Shown here: positions 52,017 through 60,885 of the stretch, in pieces
Layout: every line of letters starts with the position of its first letter
How positions within the stretch are numbered: position 1 is the first letter of the stretch
Assembly (NCBI GenBank): GCA_938074205.1
Contig: CALJES010000011.1
Span: 124,001-188,000 of the forward strand
Length of the DNA: 64,000 nt
Source of the DNA: an uncultured bacterium
GTDB taxonomy: Bacteria; Armatimonadota; UBA5829
Direction of reading: 5' to 3'
The notes under the pieces: model-generated
Seen by the model: only the letters and a program-made list of their open reading frames with translations
Database searches by the model: none
What the model was told of the DNA's origin: nothing
Made by a program: the position numbers and the translations under genes

Positions 52017-53741
52017 TTACTCCTCTTCCCAAGGATCGGGGCCTGGGTCAACTTCTCGACCGTCAAACATAGTTATGATTTCGTCCTTCTGGGGATGTTC
52101 GGGCGATGCTGCTTCCGGTCCAGGGCGATCCTCTGCTTGTGTCTCGTCACGCAGGACCGTTGCAACTCTAACGCTTAATCCCGTCACCTTTTCGATAGCC
52201 TGGGCAATAACCGCAGCGTTCTCTTGAGTTCTGTCGTGGTGAAACTTGTGCTTGTTATCAAAGGCTATTGCCACTGTGGTTCCGTCGAAGCTTATAGGCG
52301 TTCCCTCTTTTACCACAGCGGCGTCGCTTACTCGCTTCATGACTTTCTGCAGGTAGGTCAGCACATTCTGCCAATTTCGCTGAATGTCCTGGAGTTGGCC
52401 GGGCTTGGTTGGCTGTCGTTCCGTTTGGACGGGCCGTTCTGCTGGTTCTATACTTTCCTCCGAAAACGGGTCGTAGTCATCGAACACTTCATTTAGACTT
52501 TGTCCATTGTCGTTGGCATAATCCGTGCGAGAGACAGTCACCTTCGCAGGAATTGGTTCTGATTTCTTGCTGCTTACTGAGACGTGCGCTTGGTATTCTT
52601 GTTGCGTGGTTTTCGGTAGTTCCTGCCGACCAGGGATGGTAGATTCAGTTACCTGATAGCCTTTGCGTAGTCCCGACATAAACTTTAGAAAGGCTGTTTC
52701 GAGTGCGAGTTGCTCGTGTTCAGTGTATCTCAGGTCCTTCTCAGCGGCTGAGAAAATCTCGATTGCCTGAAGCAATTGTTCTTGCGAATACTTTCCGCAC
52801 TGTGCATTCCAGGTCACGTCTGAAGCGCGTCTAGGATCGGCTCCTACTTTGATTGCCAGCAAATCTCTGAAATGGTTAGCGATAGATCTTAGCAGTTCCC
52901 GGACATCTCCTCCCCGGTTAACAACCCTCCTTGCAAGTCCGAACGCGGCTGAGAGATTCCCAGATGCAAGTGTCTCCCCTATTTCTAGGAGTACGTTCTC
53001 GTCTACTGTTCCTGCAACTGCGTGAACGTCTTTCACACTGATTGTGCCTTCCGTATATGCAATTAGTTGTTCCAAAATGCTCAGCGCATCGCGGTAGGAG
53101 CCGGAAGCCAACCGCGCCACTAGTTCAAGCGCTTCGTCATCTATTGTGACACCTTCGCCTTTTGCGACATGGCTTAACCGGCTCTTGATTTCTTCGACAC
53201 TGCCACGACGGAAGTCAAACTGCTGGCAACGCGACCGGATTGTAACCGGGATCTTGCCGGCCTCTGTTGTGGCGAGAATGAACACAGCGTGAGGAGGAGG
53301 CTCTTCGAGGGTTTTGAGAAAGGCGTCCTTCGCCTGTGGAGAAAGCTGGTGCGCCTCGTCGATTATGTACACTTTGTAGCGCAGCCGCATGGGCGGATAT
53401 TTGACTCCCTCCCGCAATGCGTCAACGTCATCCACTCCTCTGTTCGAGGCTGCATCCATTTCGATCACGTCCACCGCAGTACCTGCCGAAATTGACAAGC
53501 AAGCCTCACACCTGTTGCACGGATCAGGAGTCGGCGCATCACTTTCGAGGCAATTCAAGGCCTTAGCAATCAACCGAGCTACTGTAGTCTTACCTGTGCC
53601 TCTCGAACCGCAGAACAAGTACCCATGGGCAATATGGCCCGCTCTAATCGCGTTTCTTATGGTTTTGACGACATGGTCTTGCCCAACCACATCGTCAAAA
53701 GTCTGAGAGCGGTATTTGCGGTACAGCGAAATGTAGCTCAT
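52017..53741 (-). CDS. dnaX: DNA polymerase III subunits gamma and tau
   Basis: 574 aa. Clamp-loader ATPase: Walker A GSRGTGKTT (about 45-53), the four-Cys zinc module CLESDAPTPDPCNRCEAC (Cys64, 75, 78, 81), Walker B YIIDEAHQLSP, and the SRC arginine finger. The C-terminal part (about 370-574) carries the variable tau region with a conserved DUF-like fold. Start ATG at 53741. It lies downstream of the SRP RNA gene and 5 bases before ybaB. No obvious slippery sequence for a gamma frameshift was searched. Confidence 0.96.
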   Translation of the reverse strand: MSYISLYRKYRSQTFDDVVGQDHVVKTIRNAIRAGHIAHGYLFCGSRGTGKTTVARLIAKALNCLESDAPTPDPCNRCEACLSISAGTAVDVIEMDAASNRGVDDVDALREGVKYPPMRLRYKVYIIDEAHQLSPQAKDAFLKTLEEPPPHAVFILATTEAGKIPVTIRSRCQQFDFRRGSVEEIKSRLSHVAKGEGVTIDDEALELVARLASGSYRDALSILEQLIAYTEGTISVKDVHAVAGTVDENVLLEIGETLASGNLSAAFGLARRVVNRGGDVRELLRSIANHFRDLLAIKVGADPRRASDVTWNAQCGKYSQEQLLQAIEIFSAAEKDLRYTEHEQLALETAFLKFMSGLRKGYQVTESTIPGRQELPKTTQQEYQAHVSVSSKKSEPIPAKVTVSRTDYANDNGQSLNEVFDDYDPFSEESIEPAERPVQTERQPTKPGQLQDIQRNWQNVLTYLQKVMKRVSDAAVVKEGTPISFDGTTVAIAFDNKHKFHHDRTQENAAVIAQAIEKVTGLSVRVATVLRDETQAEDRPGPEAASPEHPQKDEIITMFDGREVDPGPDPWEEE

Positions 53742-53816
53742 CCAGGCAGCCTACCGTCAGCGATTGAATCGGACTACTGCGAGATTTCACTCAAAAGCCA
53801 AAAAATCAGATTAATT

Positions 53817-54092
53817 GTGGCCGTGCACCTGCCTCCGATCCAAGCCGCCCAAGGGTCGCTACGACAGCCGGCTCCAGTCAGAACACTCTGCGGCACATGC
53901 TTAAACGCGCTTACCGCTGCTTCCTCCCGGACCTGACGGGGTTCGCGCGTCGAACATTGCGCAGGGCCCAACTATCAACGCCGTCCGCCGCAGTACTCTC
54001 CTCAAACGACCGGACCTCGGGCAGGATTTCGACCCCGCTGTAGCGGATTGCGGGTTACAGGGCACCGCTAGCTCCCCGTCTAGCACGACCAC
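53817..54092 (-). ncRNA. ffs: Signal recognition particle RNA, large (Bacillus) type
   Basis: On the minus strand the SRP core GUCAGGUCCGGGAGGAAGC is present (53936-53918). Upstream lies the Alu-domain pattern GUGCUAGACGGGGAGCUAGC and CCCGCAAUCCGCUACAGCGGG. The 5' end GUGGUCGUGC (54092-54083) pairs along 10 bp with GCACGGCCAC at 53826-53817, which sets the ends and gives about 276 nt. With Ffh it directs ribosomes to the membrane. It lies just upstream of dnaX, a common arrangement. A -10-like TATGCT at 54105-54100 agrees with a start near 54092. Confidence 0.93.
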
Positions 54093-54099
54093 ACATGAA

Positions 54100-54129
54100 A
54101 GCATACATCAAATTGCTAGTGATTGCTAG
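54100..54129 (-). promoter_or_regulatory. SRP RNA promoter region with 10-bp-period direct repeat
   Basis: TATGCT (54105-54100) is the likely -10. A direct repeat ATTGCTAG-TG-ATTGCTAG (plus-strand 54112-54129) sits just upstream over the weak -35, with a period of one DNA turn, as expected for a protein-binding site or an up-element. Confidence 0.45.
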
Positions 54130-54178
54130 CTTCAATTCTCTGCTCATGTAGCCTGCAAATCACTTGGGCAACTCCGGA

Positions 54179-54207
54179 TTGACGGCCGCAAAGCTCTATG
54201 TTATGAT
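54179..54207 (+). promoter_or_regulatory. Promoter of the rpsB-tsf-pyrH-frr operon
   Basis: TTGACG (54179-54184), 17-base spacer, TATGAT (54202-54207). The transcript would have a leader of about 110 bases before rpsB, long enough for an S2 autoregulatory site; no known Rfam pattern was recognised by eye. Confidence 0.7.
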
Positions 54208-54322
54208 TTACCGGTTTATCACTATACACTGCTCCTGACTGAGGCGCGGGTGTCTCTTAATTAGGAGATCTGACCCTCAGGTTGATGGAGCGGGAAGTAT
54301 AACCTGCAAGGAGGATGTGACT

Positions 54323-55195
54323 TTGGCTTCTGTGACGATGAAAGAGCTCCTCGAGGCTGGTGTTCATTTCGGACACCGGACTCACCGTTGGAACCCCAAG
54401 ATGAAGAGATATATCTACGGGGGACGCAACGGTATCTACATTATCGATCTTCACCAGACACTGAAGCTTTTTGAGGAGGCCTGTAAGTTTATCCAGGAAG
54501 TCGTGGCTTCTGGTGGTCACGTGTTGTTCGTTGGTACGAAAAAGCAGGCCCAAGAAGCAATCGAGTCTGCCGCAAAACAATGCGGGATGTACTACGTAAA
54601 CCAGCGCTGGCTCGGAGGGATGCTGACAAACTATCGAACAATTCAAACCCGTATTCAACGTCTCCGCGAATTGGAGAAAATGGAGGAGGACGGCACGCTA
54701 GAGCAGCTTACCAAGAAAGAAGCCGCGAAGTTGAGTGAGGAGCGAAACAAGCTTGAACGCTTCCTCGGAGGCATAAAAGACATGCCGGGGCTGCCGTCTG
54801 CCGTATTCATCGTGGATCTCAAGAAGGAGAGAATCGCACTGCTAGAAGCCAGGAAACTGGAGATACCGGTAGTCGCGATTGTAGACACGAATTGCGACCC
54901 AGATGAGGTCGACTACGTAATACCGGGTAATGATGATGCGATAAGAGCTATCAAGCTGATTTCTAGCAAGATTGCCGAGGCGATTTTAGAGGTCAAGCCA
55001 CCTGCAGAAGGTGAGTTGCCCACAGCTGAAGGTGTAGAGGCGGAGAGCGAGGAAGCCGCCGAGGAAGAGGAGGAATTTGAAGAAGAGGAAGATTTTGCTG
55101 AATACGAAGACGAGGTAGAAACCGAGGACTTTGCTGAGATTTCGTCTGAGGAAGACGATCTCGCGAAATTCGATGAACTCGCGGAGGAAGAGTAA
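54323..55195 (+). CDS. rpsB: 30S ribosomal protein S2 with long acidic tail
   Basis: 290 aa from the TTG at 54323 ([18 protein letters not shown]), with AAGGAGG 8 bases upstream; a GTG two codons earlier is too close to that site. The core (about 1-225) is typical S2. The last 60 residues are a run of Glu/Asp ([20 protein letters not shown]-type composition) that is much longer than in most bacteria. First gene of the rpsB-tsf-pyrH-frr operon, 3 bases from tsf. Confidence 0.96.
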   Translation: MASVTMKELLEAGVHFGHRTHRWNPKMKRYIYGGRNGIYIIDLHQTLKLFEEACKFIQEVVASGGHVLFVGTKKQAQEAIESAAKQCGMYYVNQRWLGGMLTNYRTIQTRIQRLRELEKMEEDGTLEQLTKKEAAKLSEERNKLERFLGGIKDMPGLPSAVFIVDLKKERIALLEARKLEIPVVAIVDTNCDPDEVDYVIPGNDDAIRAIKLISSKIAEAILEVKPPAEGELPTAEGVEAESEEAAEEEEEFEEEEDFAEYEDEVETEDFAEISSEEDDLAKFDELAEEE

Positions 55196-55198
55196 TAG

Positions 55199-56534
<1,336 letters not shown>

Positions 56535-56559
56535 CGCGATGCTACAGGGGGACAAGAGT

Positions 56560-57111
56560 ATGGAAGTAACCGAAGATGCCGAGCAGCGAATGCAAAAGGC
56601 TGTTGAAGTGGCCAGCCACGATTTTGCAGGTATACGCACCGGCAGAGCGAACCCTGCCATACTGGAAAGCATCAAGGTAGATTACTACGGCACTCAGACG
56701 CCACTAGTGCAACTCGCAGGGATTTCAGTCCCGGAGCCGAGGCAGCTCCTTGTGACCCCGTGGGATAGAAATGCTATCAATGCCATTATGAAGGCTATAC
56801 AGGCGTCTGACATCGGCCTGACGCCAATGAGCGATGGCAATGTCATACGCTTGAACGTTCCTCCTCTAACTGAAGAGCGCAGAAAAGAGCTGATTAAGCT
56901 TCTGCACAAGAAGGCCGAGGAACACCGCGTGGCGATACGCAATATCAGACGCGACGCGAATGAGCGATTAAAAGCCCAGCAGAAGAAATCTGAGATCACC
57001 GAGGACGACCTCAAAGAGGAACAAGAGAAGATCCAGAAGCTCACGGACAAATACATAGCGGAAATAGACAAGCTTACTCAGGCAAAAGAAGCGGAACTCA
57101 AAGAGGTCTGA
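56560..57111 (+). CDS. frr: Ribosome recycling factor
   Basis: 183 aa from the ATG at 56560 with AGGGGG 8 bases upstream; a longer frame starting at 56539 would put the site inside. Typical 185-residue RRF: FAGIRTGRANPAIL, the PLTEERRKELIKLLHKKAEEHR segment and a Lys/Glu-rich C-terminal helix. It splits post-termination ribosomes with EF-G. Last gene of the operon, followed by a terminator. Confidence 0.97.
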   Translation: MEVTEDAEQRMQKAVEVASHDFAGIRTGRANPAILESIKVDYYGTQTPLVQLAGISVPEPRQLLVTPWDRNAINAIMKAIQASDIGLTPMSDGNVIRLNVPPLTEERRKELIKLLHKKAEEHRVAIRNIRRDANERLKAQQKKSEITEDDLKEEQEKIQKLTDKYIAEIDKLTQAKEAELKEV

Positions 57112-57139
57112 GCCTCGCATACATATCGCGGATCTCAAA

Positions 57140-57186
57140 CAGGGGGCACTGAGGGCTGGTTCATAGAGCCCTCTGTCCTCTGTTTT
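57140..57186 (+). terminator. Intrinsic terminator after frr
   Basis: A GC-rich hairpin with GAGGGCT paired to AGCCCTC and an outer stem of CAGGGGGC-like bases against TCCTCTG, ending in TTTTGCATTT, about 30 bases after the frr stop. Confidence 0.7.
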
Positions 57187-57235
57187 GCATTTATTGGCTT
57201 AATAACGTTCAGATTGCACTTGGAGACTTTAGTAA

Positions 57236-57964
57236 ATGGAAGGTCTTGATCCGCAGCGCATACCCCAGCATATTGCCATAATAATGGATGGCAACGGGAG
57301 GTGGGCTAGACGGCGTGGCTTGCCCAGGCTAGAAGGCCACAGGCAAGGCTACAAAACACTCAAAACAGTAGTTATAGCTGCCGCTGAGCTGAATGTGAAA
57401 GTTCTGACAGCTTATACATTCTCCTCTGAGAATTGGCGACGTCCGAAGGCAGAGGTCAGCGGCTTAATGCGTCTTATACGTTATGCTGCGCGCGCCGAAC
57501 TGGATGAAATGAAGAAACAAGGCGTGAGAATAGTAGTCAGCGGTCGAATGCACGAACTTCCGAAGTCTGTGCAGAAGCAGCTCAACGACGATATTGAAGC
57601 CACAGCGGACAATTCTCGGATTATACTTAACATAGCTGTGAACTACGGAGGGCGGATTGAAATCGTAGACGCTGCTCGGCGAGCGGCGGAGTTGGTTCAG
57701 CGCGGTGAAATCTCGCCGGGCCAAATAGACGAGCAGCTTTTGTCGAGTTTGATGTACCACCCGGAACTTCCCGATCCTGATCTCCTTATACGCACCGCAG
57801 GTGAAATGCGAATCAGCAACTTTCTGCTTTGGGAGTGCGCTTACACTGAGTTCTATGTGACTCAGACTCTGTGGCCCGATTTTTCCCGCGACGACCTAGT
57901 CGCGGCGATCAAGGACTACCAGCGGCGAACTCGCAAGTTTGGAACGGTGGTGGAGCAAGCTTAG
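57236..57964 (+). CDS. uppS: Undecaprenyl diphosphate synthase
   Basis: 242 aa. HIAIIMDGNGRWARRRGLPR (diphosphate-binding loop), AYTFSSENWRRP and RTAGEMRISNFLLWECAYTEFY are UppS landmarks. It adds isopentenyl units in cis to make the C55 lipid carrier of peptidoglycan and other glycans. ATG start. It is followed 2 bases later by dxr, uniting carrier and precursor synthesis; the carrier product is the natural acceptor for the MraY-like transferase found elsewhere in the window (inference). Confidence 0.97.
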   Translation: MEGLDPQRIPQHIAIIMDGNGRWARRRGLPRLEGHRQGYKTLKTVVIAAAELNVKVLTAYTFSSENWRRPKAEVSGLMRLIRYAARAELDEMKKQGVRIVVSGRMHELPKSVQKQLNDDIEATADNSRIILNIAVNYGGRIEIVDAARRAAELVQRGEISPGQIDEQLLSSLMYHPELPDPDLLIRTAGEMRISNFLLWECAYTEFYVTQTLWPDFSRDDLVAAIKDYQRRTRKFGTVVEQA

Positions 57965-57966
57965 CT

Positions 57967-59127
57967 ATGCCTGTGTCCATTTCCGTTTTGGGTTCAACAG
58001 GTTCAATCGGAACACAGGTTCTGGACGTAGTGCGTCGTCTGGGAGGCGATGCAGTTCGAATTCTGGGTTTGAGCGCTCAGTCAAATGCTGATTTATTGAT
58101 ACAGCAGGCGAGGGAGTTCTTACCAGAAGTTGTGTGCATCTGCAACGATGAATTGTATGAATCAGTTCGAGAGGGCTTGTGCGGCTTCGGAGTCAGGGTG
58201 GTCGCAGGTCCAGCTGGTTTGGAGGAAATTGCATCTCTGCCTCAAGTGGAACGGGTTGTGGTATCGGTTGCGGGAACACCAGGCTTGGCGCCCACGCTGA
58301 GGGCTATTGAGGCCGGGAAGGACGTTGCCTTGGCCAGCAAGGAAGTGCTTGTGGCCGCAGGTCACATCGTGACAGCAGCTGTGGCTAGTCGCGGCGTGCG
58401 GTTGTTACCTATTGACAGTGAGCATTCTGCCATATTCCAGTGTTTAAACGGTGAGCACTGTACCAAGATCGAGCGCATATTCTTGACAGCTTCCGGCGGT
58501 CCATTCAGGGATGCTTCGAGACAAGAGTTAGCACATGTAACACCTGATCAAGCGCTTGCTCATCCAACTTGGAGCATGGGGCGAAAAGTCACCGTTGACT
58601 CCGCTACCCTCATGAACAAGGGTCTGGAGATTATTGAAGCCAAGTGGCTTTTTGGGGTTGCACCAAGCCGTATTGATGTAGTAATACACCCCCAAAGCAT
58701 AGTTCACTCTATGGTTCGCTTCTGCGATGGGTCTACCATGGCCCAGCTTGGGCTACCGGATATGCGACTGCCCATCCAATATGCGCTGCTGTATCCGGAA
58801 CGCGTGGATTCCGGCCTACCAAGGATGGATATAACTGAAATTGGGTCTCTAACTTTTCACAAGGTAAGCCCAGGTCGTTTTGAATGCTTGGATCTGGCAA
58901 GAGAAGCGGCTGAGGCAGGCGAATCTCTGTGTGTGGTAATGAATGCGGCTGACGAGGTGGCTGTAGAGCTTTTCCTGGAGCACAAGATCGGTTTTCTTGA
59001 CATTCCTCGTATAATCCGAGAAGAAATGGAAACACACGCACTGGTTCCTAACCCGTCATTGGATGAGATATACGCTATCGATCAGGAAACTCGGCGCCGC
59101 ATACGCTCGCGATACGGAGCAGGATAG
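57967..59127 (+). CDS. dxr: 1-deoxy-D-xylulose-5-phosphate reductoisomerase
   Basis: 386 aa from the ATG at 57967 (MPVSISVLGSTGSIGTQVLD), which follows the uppS stop by 2 bases. NADPH-binding GSTGSIG, PIDSEHSAIFQC, TASGGPFRD and the metal/substrate motif VTVDSATLMNKGLEIIEA with HPQSIVHSMV are all present. It reduces and rearranges DXP to MEP. A longer frame would overlap uppS by about 94 bases and is rejected. Confidence 0.97.
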   Translation: MPVSISVLGSTGSIGTQVLDVVRRLGGDAVRILGLSAQSNADLLIQQAREFLPEVVCICNDELYESVREGLCGFGVRVVAGPAGLEEIASLPQVERVVVSVAGTPGLAPTLRAIEAGKDVALASKEVLVAAGHIVTAAVASRGVRLLPIDSEHSAIFQCLNGEHCTKIERIFLTASGGPFRDASRQELAHVTPDQALAHPTWSMGRKVTVDSATLMNKGLEIIEAKWLFGVAPSRIDVVIHPQSIVHSMVRFCDGSTMAQLGLPDMRLPIQYALLYPERVDSGLPRMDITEIGSLTFHKVSPGRFECLDLAREAAEAGESLCVVMNAADEVAVELFLEHKIGFLDIPRIIREEMETHALVPNPSLDEIYAIDQETRRRIRSRYGAG

Positions 59128-59158
59128 TAAATCTGAATGAGTTTTAGAGGAACCCGGG

Positions 59159-60748
59159 TTGTTTGTTGAAACAACAATCGCTTTAATTTTGATATTCGGA
59201 ACGCTGGTTCTGTTTCATGAGCTGGGACACTTCCTTGCTGCCAAAATCTCCGGCATTCGAGTAGAGGAGTTTGGTTTCGGATGGGGTCCCCGGCTAGTAA
59301 CCCTGTTCCGCAGGAACGGCACTGAGTACACAGTTCACCTCTTGCCTTTGGGTGGGTTCGTCAAGCTTGCTGGAATGGAGCCGGGGCAAGTGGATGTCGA
59401 GGACGGTTTTCAGGCGCAGCCGGTTAGGACGCGGGCTTTTGTAGTTGCATCCGGGCCTCTGATGAGCCTCTTGCTTGCAGTGGTTGCTATGGTTTTTGTC
59501 GGTGTTTACTGGGGGTTTCCTAATCTCAATTTGCCTGAAAATCGCGTCGGTCAAGTGTACCCAAGGACGGAGGCTCAACGAATCGGACTTCGGGCTGGCG
59601 ACAGAATAGTCCGCATTGACAACATGGCAATCCATCGTGGCAGAGATATGACTGACTACATACACGACCGCCCCGGCCGCAAGTTGAAAATTGTGATTGA
59701 GCGCGACGGAACGCGGCTTGTCAAGGAAGCAACACCGCAGTGGGTGGTTACTTACCTAGGGGCTACGTGGTCATTTATGCTTTCCGAAAGGGCGCGTGTG
59801 GAGAGTGTTCGAGACGGCGGTGAGGCTGAGAATCGCGGCATTCAGGTTGATGACGTCCTGCTATCTCTGAACGGTCGCGCGATCTATGGCGGTAGGGCTA
59901 TGGTAGAAACAATCAGCGAAAGGGGTCCTCGCACTACTGATATGATACTGATTCGAGAAGGGCGCCAGTTGCAACTGACCGTCAATCCCGACGTGCAGTG
60001 GGTTGCGTTTGCGGGGGTGAAATGGAGTTTTCCCGGAGGATTTGTGCAGACCGGCGCGGACGGTCACGAAATAGATCCTGCATCAGTGGCTGGGCGCGCA
60101 GGTCTTGAGTCGGGAGATCGTCTGATAAGTATCGACGGTAGGAAGATTTCTGATGGCGAACAGGTGCTGAAGTTGCTTAGAGCAAAATCAAGGGCAGGAC
60201 AAAGAATCCGACTGCTCGTGAGCAAGCTGGGAACATCTAATCTTATCTCGCTATCGATTTCGCCTGAGGATTGCAAGTCGGTCCGTTTCGGCTACTGTGA
60301 TGCGATTGGGCTACTAGGTTTTATGCCAGCGCCTACACTGGAGAAAGCCGGCTCTGGTGAGTCTATAGCGCGAGGTCTCAAAGAATTTGGACAGAGAGCG
60401 GCCTATCTGCTGCGCGTTCTCACAAGCAAACGTATTGCCCAGGACGTCGGCGGCCCGGTAATGATTGCCAAAGTGACAGCATCCTCAGTGCGCCTTGGTG
60501 CCTACTACGTTGTCGATATGGCAGCTATGCTAAGCTTGAGCCTTGCTTTTATTAATCTTATTCCGATACCGGTCTTGGACGGCGGCTTACTCGTTATGCT
60601 GCTGGTGGAGGCAATTAGGCGCAAGCGGCTGAGTCCGGAGCAAGTGCAGGCATTCACTCTGGCTGGTTTCATGACCATCGTGGTGTTGATCGTTCTGATA
60701 ATCTACTTAGACGTTTTTCGGATAGCTCAGGGTCTCGTGCCTCAGTAG
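59159..60748 (+). CDS. rseP: RseP-type site-2 protease with three PDZ domains
   Basis: 529 aa. The intramembrane metalloprotease motif HELGH (His20, Glu21, His24) lies in the first transmembrane segment, and the LDG motif in NLIPIPVLDGGLLVM in the later one. Between them are three PDZ-like domains (about 125-200, 210-285 and 295-370), one more than the two of E. coli RseP. TTG start with GAGG 8 bases upstream. It cleaves membrane-bound regulators such as anti-sigma factors. Follows dxr by about 30 bases, the usual uppS-dxr-rseP order. Confidence 0.94.
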   Translation: MFVETTIALILIFGTLVLFHELGHFLAAKISGIRVEEFGFGWGPRLVTLFRRNGTEYTVHLLPLGGFVKLAGMEPGQVDVEDGFQAQPVRTRAFVVASGPLMSLLLAVVAMVFVGVYWGFPNLNLPENRVGQVYPRTEAQRIGLRAGDRIVRIDNMAIHRGRDMTDYIHDRPGRKLKIVIERDGTRLVKEATPQWVVTYLGATWSFMLSERARVESVRDGGEAENRGIQVDDVLLSLNGRAIYGGRAMVETISERGPRTTDMILIREGRQLQLTVNPDVQWVAFAGVKWSFPGGFVQTGADGHEIDPASVAGRAGLESGDRLISIDGRKISDGEQVLKLLRAKSRAGQRIRLLVSKLGTSNLISLSISPEDCKSVRFGYCDAIGLLGFMPAPTLEKAGSGESIARGLKEFGQRAAYLLRVLTSKRIAQDVGGPVMIAKVTASSVRLGAYYVVDMAAMLSLSLAFINLIPIPVLDGGLLVMLLVEAIRRKRLSPEQVQAFTLAGFMTIVVLIVLIIYLDVFRIAQGLVPQ

Positions 60749-60839
60749 CGATTAGGCCTTTACGAATTCGTTACGTGCAAAAGATAGTGTTGACGTAGCC
60801 GCGGTTCTCTGCGGTTGCCCTTACTCAGATCATTGGTGG

Positions 60840-60869
60840 CTGACAATATGTCGAAACACTAATTGTCAG
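60840..60869 (+). promoter_or_regulatory. Inverted repeat upstream of smc
   Basis: CTGACAAT (60840-60847) and its complement ATTGTCAG (60862-60869), separated by 14 bases, lie 16 bases before the smc start. It may be an operator or an RNA hairpin that limits ribosome access; the function is not known. Confidence 0.45.
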
Positions 60870-60885
60870 AACGGTTAAAATAGAG

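Noticed and set aside
57871-57966. Upstream extension of dxr
   Set aside because: Would overlap uppS by about 94 bases in another frame; the ATG at 57967 matches the dxr N-terminus.
60749-60839. CCGC/GCGG hairpin after rseP as terminator
   Set aside because: Stem of only 4 bp and no T run follows it.
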